A DNA stretch of 64,000 bases. Origin: an uncultured Methylococcaceae bacterium (GTDB lineage: Bacteria > Pseudomonadota > Gammaproteobacteria > Methylococcales > Methylomonadaceae). Both the position numbers and the translations under genes were made by a program. Positions 27,733 through 36,228 of this stretch are shown here, in pieces. The notes below the pieces were generated by a model. It did no database searches and was not told the origin of the DNA. It saw nothing but the letters and a program-made list of their open reading frames with translations. The number at the start of each line of letters is the position of its first letter. Position 1 is the stretch's first letter. The DNA lies in NCBI GenBank assembly GCA_903917345.1, contig CAIXAE010000009.1, positions 158,066 to 222,065 on the forward strand, given 5' to 3'.

Positions 27733-28638
27733 ATGAGAATTGAGCATTTAAATCGTGACCATGGCATTAAAGGCCACCTCAAATTCGATAAAGGCAATGG
27801 TCACTTACCCTTTATTTTTATCAACAATGCCCGTGCGAGCGCCATTATTTCTCTGCATGGTGCGCAAATCCTGTCCTATAAACCCCATAGGGAAGAAGAA
27901 GATTTACTCTTTGTCAGCCAAAACTCATGGTATGAAGAAGGCAGAGCTATCAGAGGCGGTATACCGCTATGCTGGCCCTGGTTTGGCCCAGACCCCTCAG
28001 AAGATAAAAGACCCGATCACGGCTTTGTGCGTAATGGCTTGTGGGATATTTTAAAGACCGAAGCGCTCTCTAAAGATGAAACTAAAATTGTGTTTCAGTT
28101 TGAGAACTCCCCTAAAAGCGAAGCTTATTGGCAACAACCCTTCAGTTTAGAATTAGAAGTCATCATCAGTGACACGCTCACGGTAAATTTAATCACCCGT
28201 AATACCGGTGATAAATCTTTTACTATTACGCAAGCGCTCCACGCCTACTTTAATGTAGGGCACATCAACGACATTAAGATTTTAGGCTTAGATAATTCTG
28301 CTTACTTAGACAAAGCACAAAATGAAGAAGAATACCAACAAGAGGGGCACCTGACTATTAACACCGAAGTTAATAGGATTTATAAAGATGTCGAAAACCC
28401 GTTGGTCATTCAAGATCAGGCCTTTAGAAGAAAGATCATTATTACGGCAACACATCACAAAACAGCGGTCGTCTGGAACCCAGGCGTAGACTTACCCCCG
28501 ACCATTACCGATTTAGAGACTGACGATTACCAACGCTTTGTCTGTGTTGAATCAGGCAATGTCTCTTGCGATACTATTGAAGTCCCCCCCCAAAGTGAGT
28601 TTCAGCTTCGCGCTAATTACAAAATTGGCAAAATCTAA
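27733..28638 (+). CDS. D-hexose-6-phosphate mutarotase (YeaD-like)
   Basis: An aldose 1-epimerase-superfamily protein of 301 residues that would interconvert alpha and beta anomers of glucose 6-phosphate. Landmarks are GGIPLCWPWFGP, DHGFVRNGLWDI, ITQALHAYFNVG (catalytic His) and FVCVESGNV (catalytic Glu). It lies 33 bp after glgX, which fits a role in glycogen-derived hexose phosphate use. Confidence 0.88.
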   Translation: MRIEHLNRDHGIKGHLKFDKGNGHLPFIFINNARASAIISLHGAQILSYKPHREEEDLLFVSQNSWYEEGRAIRGGIPLCWPWFGPDPSEDKRPDHGFVRNGLWDILKTEALSKDETKIVFQFENSPKSEAYWQQPFSLELEVIISDTLTVNLITRNTGDKSFTITQALHAYFNVGHINDIKILGLDNSAYLDKAQNEEEYQQEGHLTINTEVNRIYKDVENPLVIQDQAFRRKIIITATHHKTAVVWNPGVDLPPTITDLETDDYQRFVCVESGNVSCDTIEVPPQSEFQLRANYKIGKI

Positions 28639-28693
28639 TGCGCATTGATTCAGAATATCGAACCAATACTCGTCACTGTTAACTGCATATTTC

Positions 28694-29269
28694 ATGAATA
28701 GCATTAATACACTATTAGTTGAAGACAATCCGATCGACTTCAGCCTAGAAAATCTCCTTAAAACAGAAGGCTATGCACATCTTAAATCTAGCTATGAAGA
28801 GAGCACCCATACGCTAATCAAAGAAATCAAGCCTAATATAATTATATTTAATTTAAATACTCTCGCGGAGTCAACTTTATTAGATTTAAAAAAGCTTAGT
28901 GCCTTTAAAGCATTACCTATCATAATTTTCAGTAGAGAAGCGTCTTCAGAAGCTATCGAGCTTGCAATTAAATTGGATATCAGCGAACTGTTTATCAATC
29001 ATGATAAACCAGCCAGCATTAAGTCTATTATCAACATTGCAATCAGTCGATTTAATCACCAACAAGCATTAAGAAGCGAGTTAGAAGAAGCTTTAGAAAA
29101 ACTAGAAAACAGGAAACTAACCGATCGTGCTAAAGCCATTCTTATTAAAACTCAAAACTTTAGTGAGGATGAGGCTTATCACACGCTTAGAAAGCTTGCG
29201 ATGGATAGAAAAATCACATTAGGTGAAATGGCTAAAAATGTCATTGCCATGTCAGAATTGTTTAAATAA
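28694..29269 (+). CDS. ANTAR-domain antiterminator with degenerate receiver (NasT-like)
   Basis: 191 residues: an N-terminal receiver-like domain, a coiled-coil (QQALRSELEEALEKLENRK) and a C-terminal ANTAR RNA-binding domain (LTDRAKAILIKTQNFSEDEA, LRKLAMDRKITLGEMAKNVI). The acidic pair ED (residues 10-11) and a KP motif are present, but the phosphorylation Asp is replaced by Asn (N53 in IIIFNLNTL), so phospho-control is unlikely. ANTAR proteins of the NasT type free nitrate operons from leader terminators by binding paired hexaloop hairpins. Exactly such a leader lies 1.2 kb downstream before nrtA, which strongly suggests the target. No nasS-like sensor is adjacent; a GAF protein is. Confidence 0.88.
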   Translation: MNSINTLLVEDNPIDFSLENLLKTEGYAHLKSSYEESTHTLIKEIKPNIIIFNLNTLAESTLLDLKKLSAFKALPIIIFSREASSEAIELAIKLDISELFINHDKPASIKSIINIAISRFNHQQALRSELEEALEKLENRKLTDRAKAILIKTQNFSEDEAYHTLRKLAMDRKITLGEMAKNVIAMSELFK

Positions 29270-29289
29270 GAGTTACTGCATATACAACT

Positions 29290-30213
29290 ATGAAAACATT
29301 TATCAAAGTCACTGAAATATGGGTTCCAGACAAAACCAGAACGCATCTTGAATTTGGCTCTGGCCTATATGGTGACCTTAATGACTTTAAAGCAGATAGT
29401 GCTCAACAAAAATTTGCCTATAACGAAGGATTACCGGGTAAGGCGTGGGCAGAAGGTCATCCCATCGTTCTCAACCAATTTGAACACTCTTACTTTAAAC
29501 GCACTCTTTCAGCCCAAAATGCTGGGCTAAACTGTGGCATTGCCTTACCTATATTCTCAGGTGAGTTTTTAATGGCAGTGGTGGTTTTTTTATGCGGTGA
29601 CGATGAAGACCATGCCGGAGCGATAGAAGTCTGGAGTCGATCAGAAACCATGGAAAACACGCTCAGTATCATGGATGGTTATTACGGCACTTTAAAACAT
29701 TTTGAAACGATTTCTAGAGAACTATCCGTACCAAAAAACCAAGGAATAGCGGGGTTAGCATGGGAAACAGGGATGCCAATACTCATTGAAGATCTAGGGA
29801 AAGCTGATAATTTTATCAGAGCAAAAGAAGCTCAATTAGAGGGCATCACCGTTGGTATTAGTATTCCCGTTTATAACCATCATGAAGTACCTTATATAAT
29901 GGCGTTTCTTTCGGCAAAATCTACTCCCATTGCTAAACGTATCCAACTCTGGATACCTAACAAAGAAGGCAACCAACTCATTTGTCAACAAGGTTTCAGT
30001 AAAGATGCTAATGATTTAGCCGCAATTTTTGAAACACTTCCAGTAACTAAGGGTGTCGGGGCGCTAGGTCGAGTATGGCTAACTGGCATACCCATTATCA
30101 CCGGTGATAATGAAACAAATTACACCCCTGAATTAAATAACCTAAGTACCATGTTGGCTATACCGGTAATAGAACAAGGACATTTAAAAGCGATTGTAAG
30201 CTTCTTATTCTGA
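29290..30213 (+). CDS. Triple-GAF-like sensory protein
   Basis: 307 residues with three successive GAF-type segments. Their shared signature recurs as GLPGKAWAEGHPIV, GIAGLAWETGMPILIEDL and GVGALGRVWLTGIPIITGD, each followed by a hydrophobic strand such as CGIALPIFSGEFLMAVVVF. There is no output domain, signal peptide or membrane helix. It follows the ANTAR gene by 20 bp and precedes the nitrate operon leader. I infer that it senses a ligand and controls the ANTAR protein, taking the place of NasS. Which ligand it binds cannot be read from sequence. Confidence 0.75.
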   Translation: MKTFIKVTEIWVPDKTRTHLEFGSGLYGDLNDFKADSAQQKFAYNEGLPGKAWAEGHPIVLNQFEHSYFKRTLSAQNAGLNCGIALPIFSGEFLMAVVVFLCGDDEDHAGAIEVWSRSETMENTLSIMDGYYGTLKHFETISRELSVPKNQGIAGLAWETGMPILIEDLGKADNFIRAKEAQLEGITVGISIPVYNHHEVPYIMAFLSAKSTPIAKRIQLWIPNKEGNQLICQQGFSKDANDLAAIFETLPVTKGVGALGRVWLTGIPIITGDNETNYTPELNNLSTMLAIPVIEQGHLKAIVSFLF

Positions 30214-30388
30214 AACCTTAAAGACTCGGATTGGTGCGAAAATATAATTTGGCGCACATTTTTAAAGCAATATCGCGTATTTAAAGCAGAATCACTTTAA
30301 ATCACATAATCCTCAAAAATAACATTAATAAGACGTAAGCCATTGTTATAAAATATATAATCTAAAAATAAAGCCTTTATACCAAAAG

Positions 30389-30405
30389 TTGGCACAACTA
30401 ATGCT
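30389..30405 (+). promoter_or_regulatory. Sigma-54 (-24/-12) promoter of the nitrate assimilation operon
   Basis: The sequence TTGGCACAACTAATGCT fits the sigma-54 consensus TTGGCAC-N5-TTGCT with one mismatch, and the GG (30391-30392) and GC (30403-30404) doublets have the required 10-nt spacing. The predicted start of transcription, about 12 nt after the GC, falls at about 30415, just before the first ANTAR hairpin. Possible half-sites resembling NtrC boxes (GGTGCG at 30233-30238 and GGCGCA at 30251-30256) lie about 150 nt upstream, but these are weak. Confidence 0.75.
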
Positions 30406-30420
30406 TTAATATTACTAAAG

Positions 30421-30462
30421 GATTCCAAAGGCGGAATCTAACTATTTGCTCAAAGCTGAGCA
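30421..30462 (+). ncRNA. ANTAR-responsive leader: two hexaloop hairpins
   Basis: Hairpin 1 has stem GATTCC/GGAATC (30421-30426, 30433-30438) closing the loop AAAGGC. Hairpin 2 has stem TGCTC/GAGCA (30447-30451, 30458-30462) closing the loop AAAGCT. Both loops are six bases with A at position 1 and G at position 4, the established recognition rule for ANTAR proteins. The pair is directly followed by an intrinsic terminator and then nrtA, the canonical antitermination layout. Confidence 0.88.
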
Positions 30463-30473
30463 CCAGACAAAGG

Positions 30474-30524
30474 CGTCGACTTAATCGTAGTGATCTATCA
30501 CTCGATTCAGCGACGTTTTTTTTT
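30474..30524 (+). terminator. Leader terminator (attenuator) before nrtA
   Basis: The outer stem CGTCG (30474-30478) / CGACG (30511-30515) encloses an inner stem with AGTGA (30489-30493) / TCACT (30498-30502) and TCG/CGA. It is followed by nine T (30516-30524), ending 29 bp before the nrtA start. It would stop transcription unless the ANTAR protein binds the preceding hexaloops. Confidence 0.88.
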
Positions 30525-30553
30525 GCCCAAAATCTATGTATAGGATAACTATC

Positions 30554-31954
30554 ATGAAAGAAACAAGAAAACTATCGCTCAAAAGTTTGGCAACTACACT
30601 ATCAACTCTCACAGCTATTGCTGCATTGACCATTGCTACTCAGGTGAGCGCTGTTGAACATCTTGAAAAAGAAAGCATTAAACTCGGCTTTATCAAATTA
30701 ACAGACATGGCACCCTTAGCAGTTGCCTTTGAAAAAGGCTATTTTGAAGACGAAGGGCTTTCAGTACAACTTGAAGCACAGGCTAATTGGAAAGTACTTT
30801 TAGATAGAGTCATTAATGGTGAGTTAGACGGGGCGCATATGCTAGCGACTCTGCCTTTTGGCACTGCTATTGGCTATGGCACAAAAGCAGATATTGTCAG
30901 TGCTTTTACGATGACCCTCAATGGGGATGCGATTACCGTTTCTAATGATGTATGGAAACAAATGAAACCGCAAATCCCTATGGCTGACGGCAAACCCGTG
31001 CATCCTATTAAAGCGGATACATTGAAGCCCGTCTTAGAAAAATATAAAAACGCCGGCAAGCCTTTTAACATGGCAATGACCTTTCCTGTTGGCACACATA
31101 ACATGAAGTTACGCTATTGGTTAGCTGCTGGTGGTATTAAACCTGGCTACTATGCGCCACCCGAAGACACTTCGGGTCAAATTGACGCAGAAGCCATTTT
31201 GTCTGTCACCCCACCACCGCAAATGCCTGCCACTATGGATTCAGGCACAATTGTAGGTTACTGCGTCGGTGAACCTTGGAATCAACAGGCCGTTTTTAAA
31301 GGCATTGGGGTTCCTGTCATCAGTGATTATGAGTTGATGAAAAATAGTCCAGAAAAGATTTTTGGGGTTACAAAAGAATTTGCGGATAAAAATCCAAACA
31401 CGCATCTAGCTATTATTAAAGCATTGATAAGAGCTTCACTTTGGTTAGATGCAGAAAACAACAAGAATCGTAACGAAGGTGTTGAAATGCTTTCACAAAA
31501 ACAATATGTCGGTGCGGACTACGATGTCATAGCTAACAGCATGAACGGCACTTTTGAATATGAAAAAGGGGATAAACGTAACTTAGCCGATTTTAATGTC
31601 TTTGCACGTTATAACGGTTACTTCCCTTATTACAGTGACGCCATTTGGAGCTTGACCCAAATGCGTCGCTGGGGACAAATTAACGAACAGAAACCGGATG
31701 CTTGGTATTTAGAAACGGCTAAAAAAGTCTATCGCCCTGATATTTTTATGACCGCAGCCAATGCCTTAATTAAAGAAGGTAAAGCCAAGGCGAGTGACTT
31801 TCCTTCCGATAAAGAAACCGGCATTAAAACACCCAGCTCTGATTACATTGATGGTGTAGTTTTTGACGCAACAAAACCCAATGACTATCTAAATAAGTTT
31901 GCTATTGGCTTGAAAGGCAAACAAAAAGTAGTTGGCGGCAAAGTCGTTGAGTAA
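30554..31954 (+). CDS. nrtA: Nitrate ABC transporter substrate-binding protein
   Basis: Periplasmic nitrate/nitrite-binding protein of the NrtA/CmpA family. A signal peptide covers about the first 35 residues (LSTLTAIAALTIATQVSA) and the mature part starts IKLGFIKLTDMAPLAVAFEKG. Further landmarks are WKVLLDRVINGELDGAHML and GYCVGEPWNQQAV. I place the start at the ATG at 30554, where AGGA (30542-30545) is suitably spaced, rather than at an ATG at 30536. It heads the nitrate operon behind the ANTAR leader. The exact substrate (nitrate over bicarbonate or cyanate) is inferred from the neighbouring nas/nir genes. Confidence 0.93.
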   Translation: MKETRKLSLKSLATTLSTLTAIAALTIATQVSAVEHLEKESIKLGFIKLTDMAPLAVAFEKGYFEDEGLSVQLEAQANWKVLLDRVINGELDGAHMLATLPFGTAIGYGTKADIVSAFTMTLNGDAITVSNDVWKQMKPQIPMADGKPVHPIKADTLKPVLEKYKNAGKPFNMAMTFPVGTHNMKLRYWLAAGGIKPGYYAPPEDTSGQIDAEAILSVTPPPQMPATMDSGTIVGYCVGEPWNQQAVFKGIGVPVISDYELMKNSPEKIFGVTKEFADKNPNTHLAIIKALIRASLWLDAENNKNRNEGVEMLSQKQYVGADYDVIANSMNGTFEYEKGDKRNLADFNVFARYNGYFPYYSDAIWSLTQMRRWGQINEQKPDAWYLETAKKVYRPDIFMTAANALIKEGKAKASDFPSDKETGIKTPSSDYIDGVVFDATKPNDYLNKFAIGLKGKQKVVGGKVVE

Positions 31955-32004
31955 TAGCAAGCACTCGCACTAAGAACTCTATAGAACTGCAATAGGTAAA
32001 CACC

Positions 32005-33021
32005 ATGCACAAGCAACTCATCAAATTTTTTAATATCACTGGCCTAACATGGTTTGTGCCCTTGATAAAGATAGCGGCGGGAGAAAACCCAACTCAGCAA
32101 CTACGCCAATTATTTTTAATCATGGGTGTTCCTATTATTGCATTCATGCTTTTTTTAGGTGCATGGAGTATTGCTGCATCAAAAGTAAATACCAGTTTAG
32201 GTGCAATACCTGGCCCAACTGCTGTATGGCATGAAGCCGGTGGGTTATTAGACGATCATTTTGCTGAAAAAGAAAAAGCAGCGAAATATTATCAACGCCA
32301 AGCAGAGCGAAATGCGCAAACTTTAAGCGAAGACCCTAACGCGAATATAAAATCAAGACCTTATAACGGCCAAGCTACCTATTTGGACAAAATCTTCACC
32401 AGTCTTTATACCGTGTTTGCCGGCTTTATTATTGCGACATTAGTGGCAGTGCCTTTAGGTTTACTGTGCGGCATGAGTCCTGTGATTAATACAGCCATCA
32501 ATCCGTTGATCCAAATCTTTAAACCTGTATCCCCTTTAGCATGGTTACCGATAGTCACCTTAGTCGTAAGTGCCTTGTATGTTACTAATGATGACTCTTG
32601 GTTTGAGAAGTCATTTTTAACCTCTGCAATCACCGTCACGTTATGCTCACTTTGGCCTACTTTAATTAACACTGCTGTCGGTGTTGCCTCTATAGACAAA
32701 GATTTAGTCAATGTAGGCAAAGTTCTGCGTCTAAACTGGTTTACTCAAATCAAAAAGATCATTCTCCCCTCTTCATTACCCTACATATTTACTGGCATGC
32801 GTTTATCACTCGGTGTGGGCTGGATGGTTTTAATTGCTGCAGAAATGCTGGCACAAAACCCAGGTTTAGGAAAGTTTGTGTGGGATGAATTTCAAAATGG
32901 CAGTTCTAATTCATTAGGACGCATTATGGTAGCTGTATTTACTATTGGTATTATCGGTTTTGTTTTAGATCGCATTATGCAATCTTTTCAAAAAGTATTT
33001 TCATACAGTAACGACCTTTAG
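32005..33021 (+). CDS. nrtB: Nitrate ABC transporter permease
   Basis: Inner-membrane permease (BPD_transp_1) of 338 residues, longer than the roughly 270-290 usual for NrtB because of an N-terminal extension and an inserted charged segment (FAEKEKAAKYYQRQAERNAQ). Membrane helices include LFLIMGVPIIAFMLFLGAWS and SLYTVFAGFIIATLVAVPLG. The EAA-type coupling loop is visible in VASIDKDLVNVGKVLRLN. Located between nrtA and the ATPase gene. Confidence 0.92.
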   Translation: MHKQLIKFFNITGLTWFVPLIKIAAGENPTQQLRQLFLIMGVPIIAFMLFLGAWSIAASKVNTSLGAIPGPTAVWHEAGGLLDDHFAEKEKAAKYYQRQAERNAQTLSEDPNANIKSRPYNGQATYLDKIFTSLYTVFAGFIIATLVAVPLGLLCGMSPVINTAINPLIQIFKPVSPLAWLPIVTLVVSALYVTNDDSWFEKSFLTSAITVTLCSLWPTLINTAVGVASIDKDLVNVGKVLRLNWFTQIKKIILPSSLPYIFTGMRLSLGVGWMVLIAAEMLAQNPGLGKFVWDEFQNGSSNSLGRIMVAVFTIGIIGFVLDRIMQSFQKVFSYSNDL

Positions 33022-33034
33022 TCAGGAGCCCTTT

Positions 33035-34768
33035 ATGTCTGCCTTAAAACTTAAAGTCGTTGATATTAATGCATCATCAGATATTACAGCACCTTCGAAT
33101 GATCCGAGCTTACCTCTGATTGAATTGAAAAATGTTTGTAAATCGTATGGCGAAACATCCATCTTAAAAAACCTAAACTTAAGCGTTAAAGAGGGTGAAT
33201 TTATTGCCATCGTAGGTTTTTCTGGCAGTGGAAAAACCACGCTTATCTCAACTATTGCCGGATTAATCCAAGCCGATAGTGGCGAAGTCCTCAAACAAGG
33301 TGTGGCAATTACCAGTCCAGGTCCAGATCGTGGCGTAGTGTTTCAAAATTACTCGCTGATGCCTTGGTTAACTGTCTATGAAAATGTCGCCTTGGCAGTA
33401 GATGCAATCTTTACCGATTGGACTGCAGCAGCACGTAAGGAACATACCGAGAAATACATTCGCATGGTTAACTTAGGGGCTGCCATGTCTAAAAAGCCAT
33501 CTGAATTATCAGGAGGTATGCGTCAAAGAGTCAATGTAGCGCGTGCCTTAGCGGCAAGTCCTGATATTTTATTATTAGACGAGCCCTTAAGTGCATTGGA
33601 CGCCTTAACTCGAGGTAACTTGCAAGATGAAATCTTACACATTTGGGAACAAGAAAAGAAAACTGTTATCTTAATTACTAATGATGTCGATGAAGCGATT
33701 TACATGGCTGATCGTGTTATTGCTTTAAATCCCGGGCCCGATGCGACTTTTGGCCCTGACTTTACCGTGAATATTGAGCGTCCACGTGACAGAACCGCTT
33801 TAAATCAAAATGATTCTTTCAAGAAGCTACGCGCTGAAATTACTCAATATTTAATGGCAACAGGTATAGAAAAAAACCAAGCGGTCGGCATCGACAAAAT
33901 CAGCTTACCAGAGGTACAACCCAATACGAATCAACATTGGGATCAACCTGAGTTATTAATCAATAAAAATGATATAGAAAGACCACGTTATCTGGAATTC
34001 TCACAACTCTCAAAGAGTTACCCAACTCCAGATGGTAATAGCACTGTTAAAGTCGTAGACGGTTTTGATCTTAAAGTGAAAAAAGGCGAGTTTATTTCAA
34101 TAATTGGTCATTCCGGCTGTGGAAAATCAACCGTTTTATCCATGACTGCCGGCTTAAACAGTATCTCAGAAGGCGTTATCGTACTTGATAATAAAGAAAT
34201 AGATGGCGCCGGTCCCGATCGAGGAGTGGTATTTCAAGCGCCTAGCTTATTTCCTTGGTTAACGGCTTATGAAAACGTCGCTCTTGGCGTGGAAAAAGTC
34301 TACCCTCACGCTAATCCAGCTGAACGTAATGATATTGTTGAATATTATTTAACTCGAGTGGGTTTGGGTGATGTCTTACACAAAAAAGCCAGTGCACTCT
34401 CAAACGGCATGCGCCAACGCGTGGGTATAGCACGTGCCTTTGCTTTATCACCTAAATTGCTTTTACTAGACGAACCATTTGGAATGTTAGATTCTTTGAC
34501 CCGGTGGGAGTTACAAGAAGTATTAATGGAAGTCTGGGAGCGCACTCAAGTTACGGCCATTGTAGTGACTCATGATGTTGATGAAGCAATCTTATTAGCC
34601 GATAGAGTAGTCATGATGACAAATGGCCCCCATGCCAAGATAGGAAAAATTGAATCCATTGATTTACCTAGACCGCGAACCCGTAAAGCCTTATTAGCAC
34701 ACCCTGATTATTATAAATACCGAGCCAGTTTACTGACTTTTTTAGCGGAATGTGATCATACGCATTAG
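33035..34768 (+). CDS. Nitrate ABC transporter, fused double ATPase (NrtC/NrtD-type)
   Basis: 577 residues containing two complete ABC ATPase domains in tandem. Walker A motifs are GFSGSGKT (near residue 68) and GHSGCGKS (near residue 360). Signature motifs are LSGGMRQR and LSNGMRQR, and Walker B motifs are ILLLDEPLSALD and LLLLDEPFGMLD. Cyanobacterial NrtC is one ATPase fused to a NrtA-like domain and NrtD is a separate ATPase; here both ATPases sit in one chain and the binding domain is absent. Starts 13 bp after nrtB. The second signature has Asn in place of Gly, which is common in this family. Confidence 0.9.
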   Translation: MSALKLKVVDINASSDITAPSNDPSLPLIELKNVCKSYGETSILKNLNLSVKEGEFIAIVGFSGSGKTTLISTIAGLIQADSGEVLKQGVAITSPGPDRGVVFQNYSLMPWLTVYENVALAVDAIFTDWTAAARKEHTEKYIRMVNLGAAMSKKPSELSGGMRQRVNVARALAASPDILLLDEPLSALDALTRGNLQDEILHIWEQEKKTVILITNDVDEAIYMADRVIALNPGPDATFGPDFTVNIERPRDRTALNQNDSFKKLRAEITQYLMATGIEKNQAVGIDKISLPEVQPNTNQHWDQPELLINKNDIERPRYLEFSQLSKSYPTPDGNSTVKVVDGFDLKVKKGEFISIIGHSGCGKSTVLSMTAGLNSISEGVIVLDNKEIDGAGPDRGVVFQAPSLFPWLTAYENVALGVEKVYPHANPAERNDIVEYYLTRVGLGDVLHKKASALSNGMRQRVGIARAFALSPKLLLLDEPFGMLDSLTRWELQEVLMEVWERTQVTAIVVTHDVDEAILLADRVVMMTNGPHAKIGKIESIDLPRPRTRKALLAHPDYYKYRASLLTFLAECDHTH

Positions 34769-34791
34769 TGAATCTATCCTAAATTAAAGCG

Positions 34792-34818
34792 AGGGAAGTT
34801 GTTCCTGACTTCCCTTTA
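34792..34818 (+). terminator. Hairpin after the nitrate transporter genes
   Basis: The perfect arms AGGGAAGT (34792-34799) and ACTTCCCT (34808-34815) are followed by TTT only. It lies between the ATPase gene and the porin. Because the T-tract is short it may be a leaky terminator or an RNA-processing/stabilising hairpin that sets transporter versus downstream reductase levels. Confidence 0.6.
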
Positions 34819-34865
34819 AAATCTTAAAACCACTTATTGTCTTAAAAACTAAGACCGGAGTCTTT

Positions 34866-36164
34866 ATGTCCAAAATTCAGCAAAACACTGCATTATCAAG
34901 CGCAATTTTATCATTATCAGTGATCAGCACACCTGTATTAGCAGGGGTTACCCAAGACATTGAAGATGCTCTTAACTTTTATCATTATGGTAAAAATGGC
35001 GCAGTAAAATTTGATTTAAACACTCGTTGGGAAAATGTTAACCAAGACCAAGGTGGTACCCCCAACCCTAAAACAGCTAATGGTGTCACTTCACGTTTAC
35101 GTATTGGTTTACTCTCTCCCGTCTTTCATGGTATCCAAGGATTTGCAGAATATGAAGGTAATCTAGCCATGGACGAAGACTTTAATAGTACGGTCAATGG
35201 TTATACCAAATATTCAAAAATCGCTGATCCCCAACAAAGTGAACTTAATCAACTCTGGTTAAGCTATGCCGGCATTCCAGATACGGTTATTAAAGGGGGA
35301 AGGCAACGTATTAAATTGGATGATGATCGGTTTATTGGTAATGTCGGATGGCGACAAATGGAAACCACCTTTGACTCGGTCTTAATCACCCACAATAACC
35401 AGCAAATTTTTGGCCTGACAGTTAATGCAGGTTATATAGGCAATGTTAATACCTTCACATCCACCACAGAAAAAATAGACGCTCCCCTATTAAATGTAAA
35501 TTATAAAGTCGGTGATTACGGTAATTTAGTGGGTTACGGTTATTGGTTGGATTACACAGAAAAAGAAAACGCCAACAAGTCAAACCAATCTTACGGTATC
35601 AGAATGAACAACTATCAAAAGCCAGGGGATAGCTTAAAAATTAGTGAAAACTACGGTCTTGTTTATACCGCTGAATACAGTTACCAAGCAGATTACGGAC
35701 ATGGAACCGTTGCCTATAATGCTGATCGTTATAATCTAATGAGTGGGTTTACGGCTTATAACCTGACTTTTCAAGCTGCCATGGAACAACTTGACGGACA
35801 CGGTACTAATAAAACGTTTGATACACCTCTAGGTACTAATCATGCATTTCAAGGCTGGGCTGACCTTTTCTTAACCACACCTAAAAATGGTATCCGTGAT
35901 GTTTTTGGCACCGTCGTTTCAACTTTCGATAGAGGCGATATTGTAGTAACAGGGGTTTATCATAATTTCACCGACGATACTGGGCAACTCCAATATGGCC
36001 AAGAATGGGATGCGTCTATTCTAAAAAAATTCGGAAAGCATTATTCGCTTTTAGCTAAATACGCTTATTACAGTGCCGATAGCTACAAAGCGACTACAGC
36101 TACAGATACCTTTGCCAATACCGATACCCAAAAAATTTGGTTACAAGGCAACATTAGCTTCTAA
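34866..36164 (+). CDS. Outer-membrane porin, alginate-export-like beta-barrel
   Basis: 432 residues with a signal peptide (LSSAILSLSVISTPVLAG) and then a repetitive beta-strand pattern. This includes many aromatic-terminated strands and the typical end WLQGNISF with C-terminal Phe, as in outer-membrane barrels. It resembles alginate_exp-type porins found beside nitrate genes in methanotrophs. A strong ribosome binding site (CGGAG) precedes the ATG. The location between the transporter and nirB suggests a nitrate/nitrite entry channel; this is inference from position. Confidence 0.8.
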   Translation: MSKIQQNTALSSAILSLSVISTPVLAGVTQDIEDALNFYHYGKNGAVKFDLNTRWENVNQDQGGTPNPKTANGVTSRLRIGLLSPVFHGIQGFAEYEGNLAMDEDFNSTVNGYTKYSKIADPQQSELNQLWLSYAGIPDTVIKGGRQRIKLDDDRFIGNVGWRQMETTFDSVLITHNNQQIFGLTVNAGYIGNVNTFTSTTEKIDAPLLNVNYKVGDYGNLVGYGYWLDYTEKENANKSNQSYGIRMNNYQKPGDSLKISENYGLVYTAEYSYQADYGHGTVAYNADRYNLMSGFTAYNLTFQAAMEQLDGHGTNKTFDTPLGTNHAFQGWADLFLTTPKNGIRDVFGTVVSTFDRGDIVVTGVYHNFTDDTGQLQYGQEWDASILKKFGKHYSLLAKYAYYSADSYKATTATDTFANTDTQKIWLQGNISF

Positions 36165-36228
36165 GTTCTTTAGCACTTAGAGCACTAAACTTATCAACAT
36201 TGCAGCACGCTCTGCATTGAGGTTGAAC

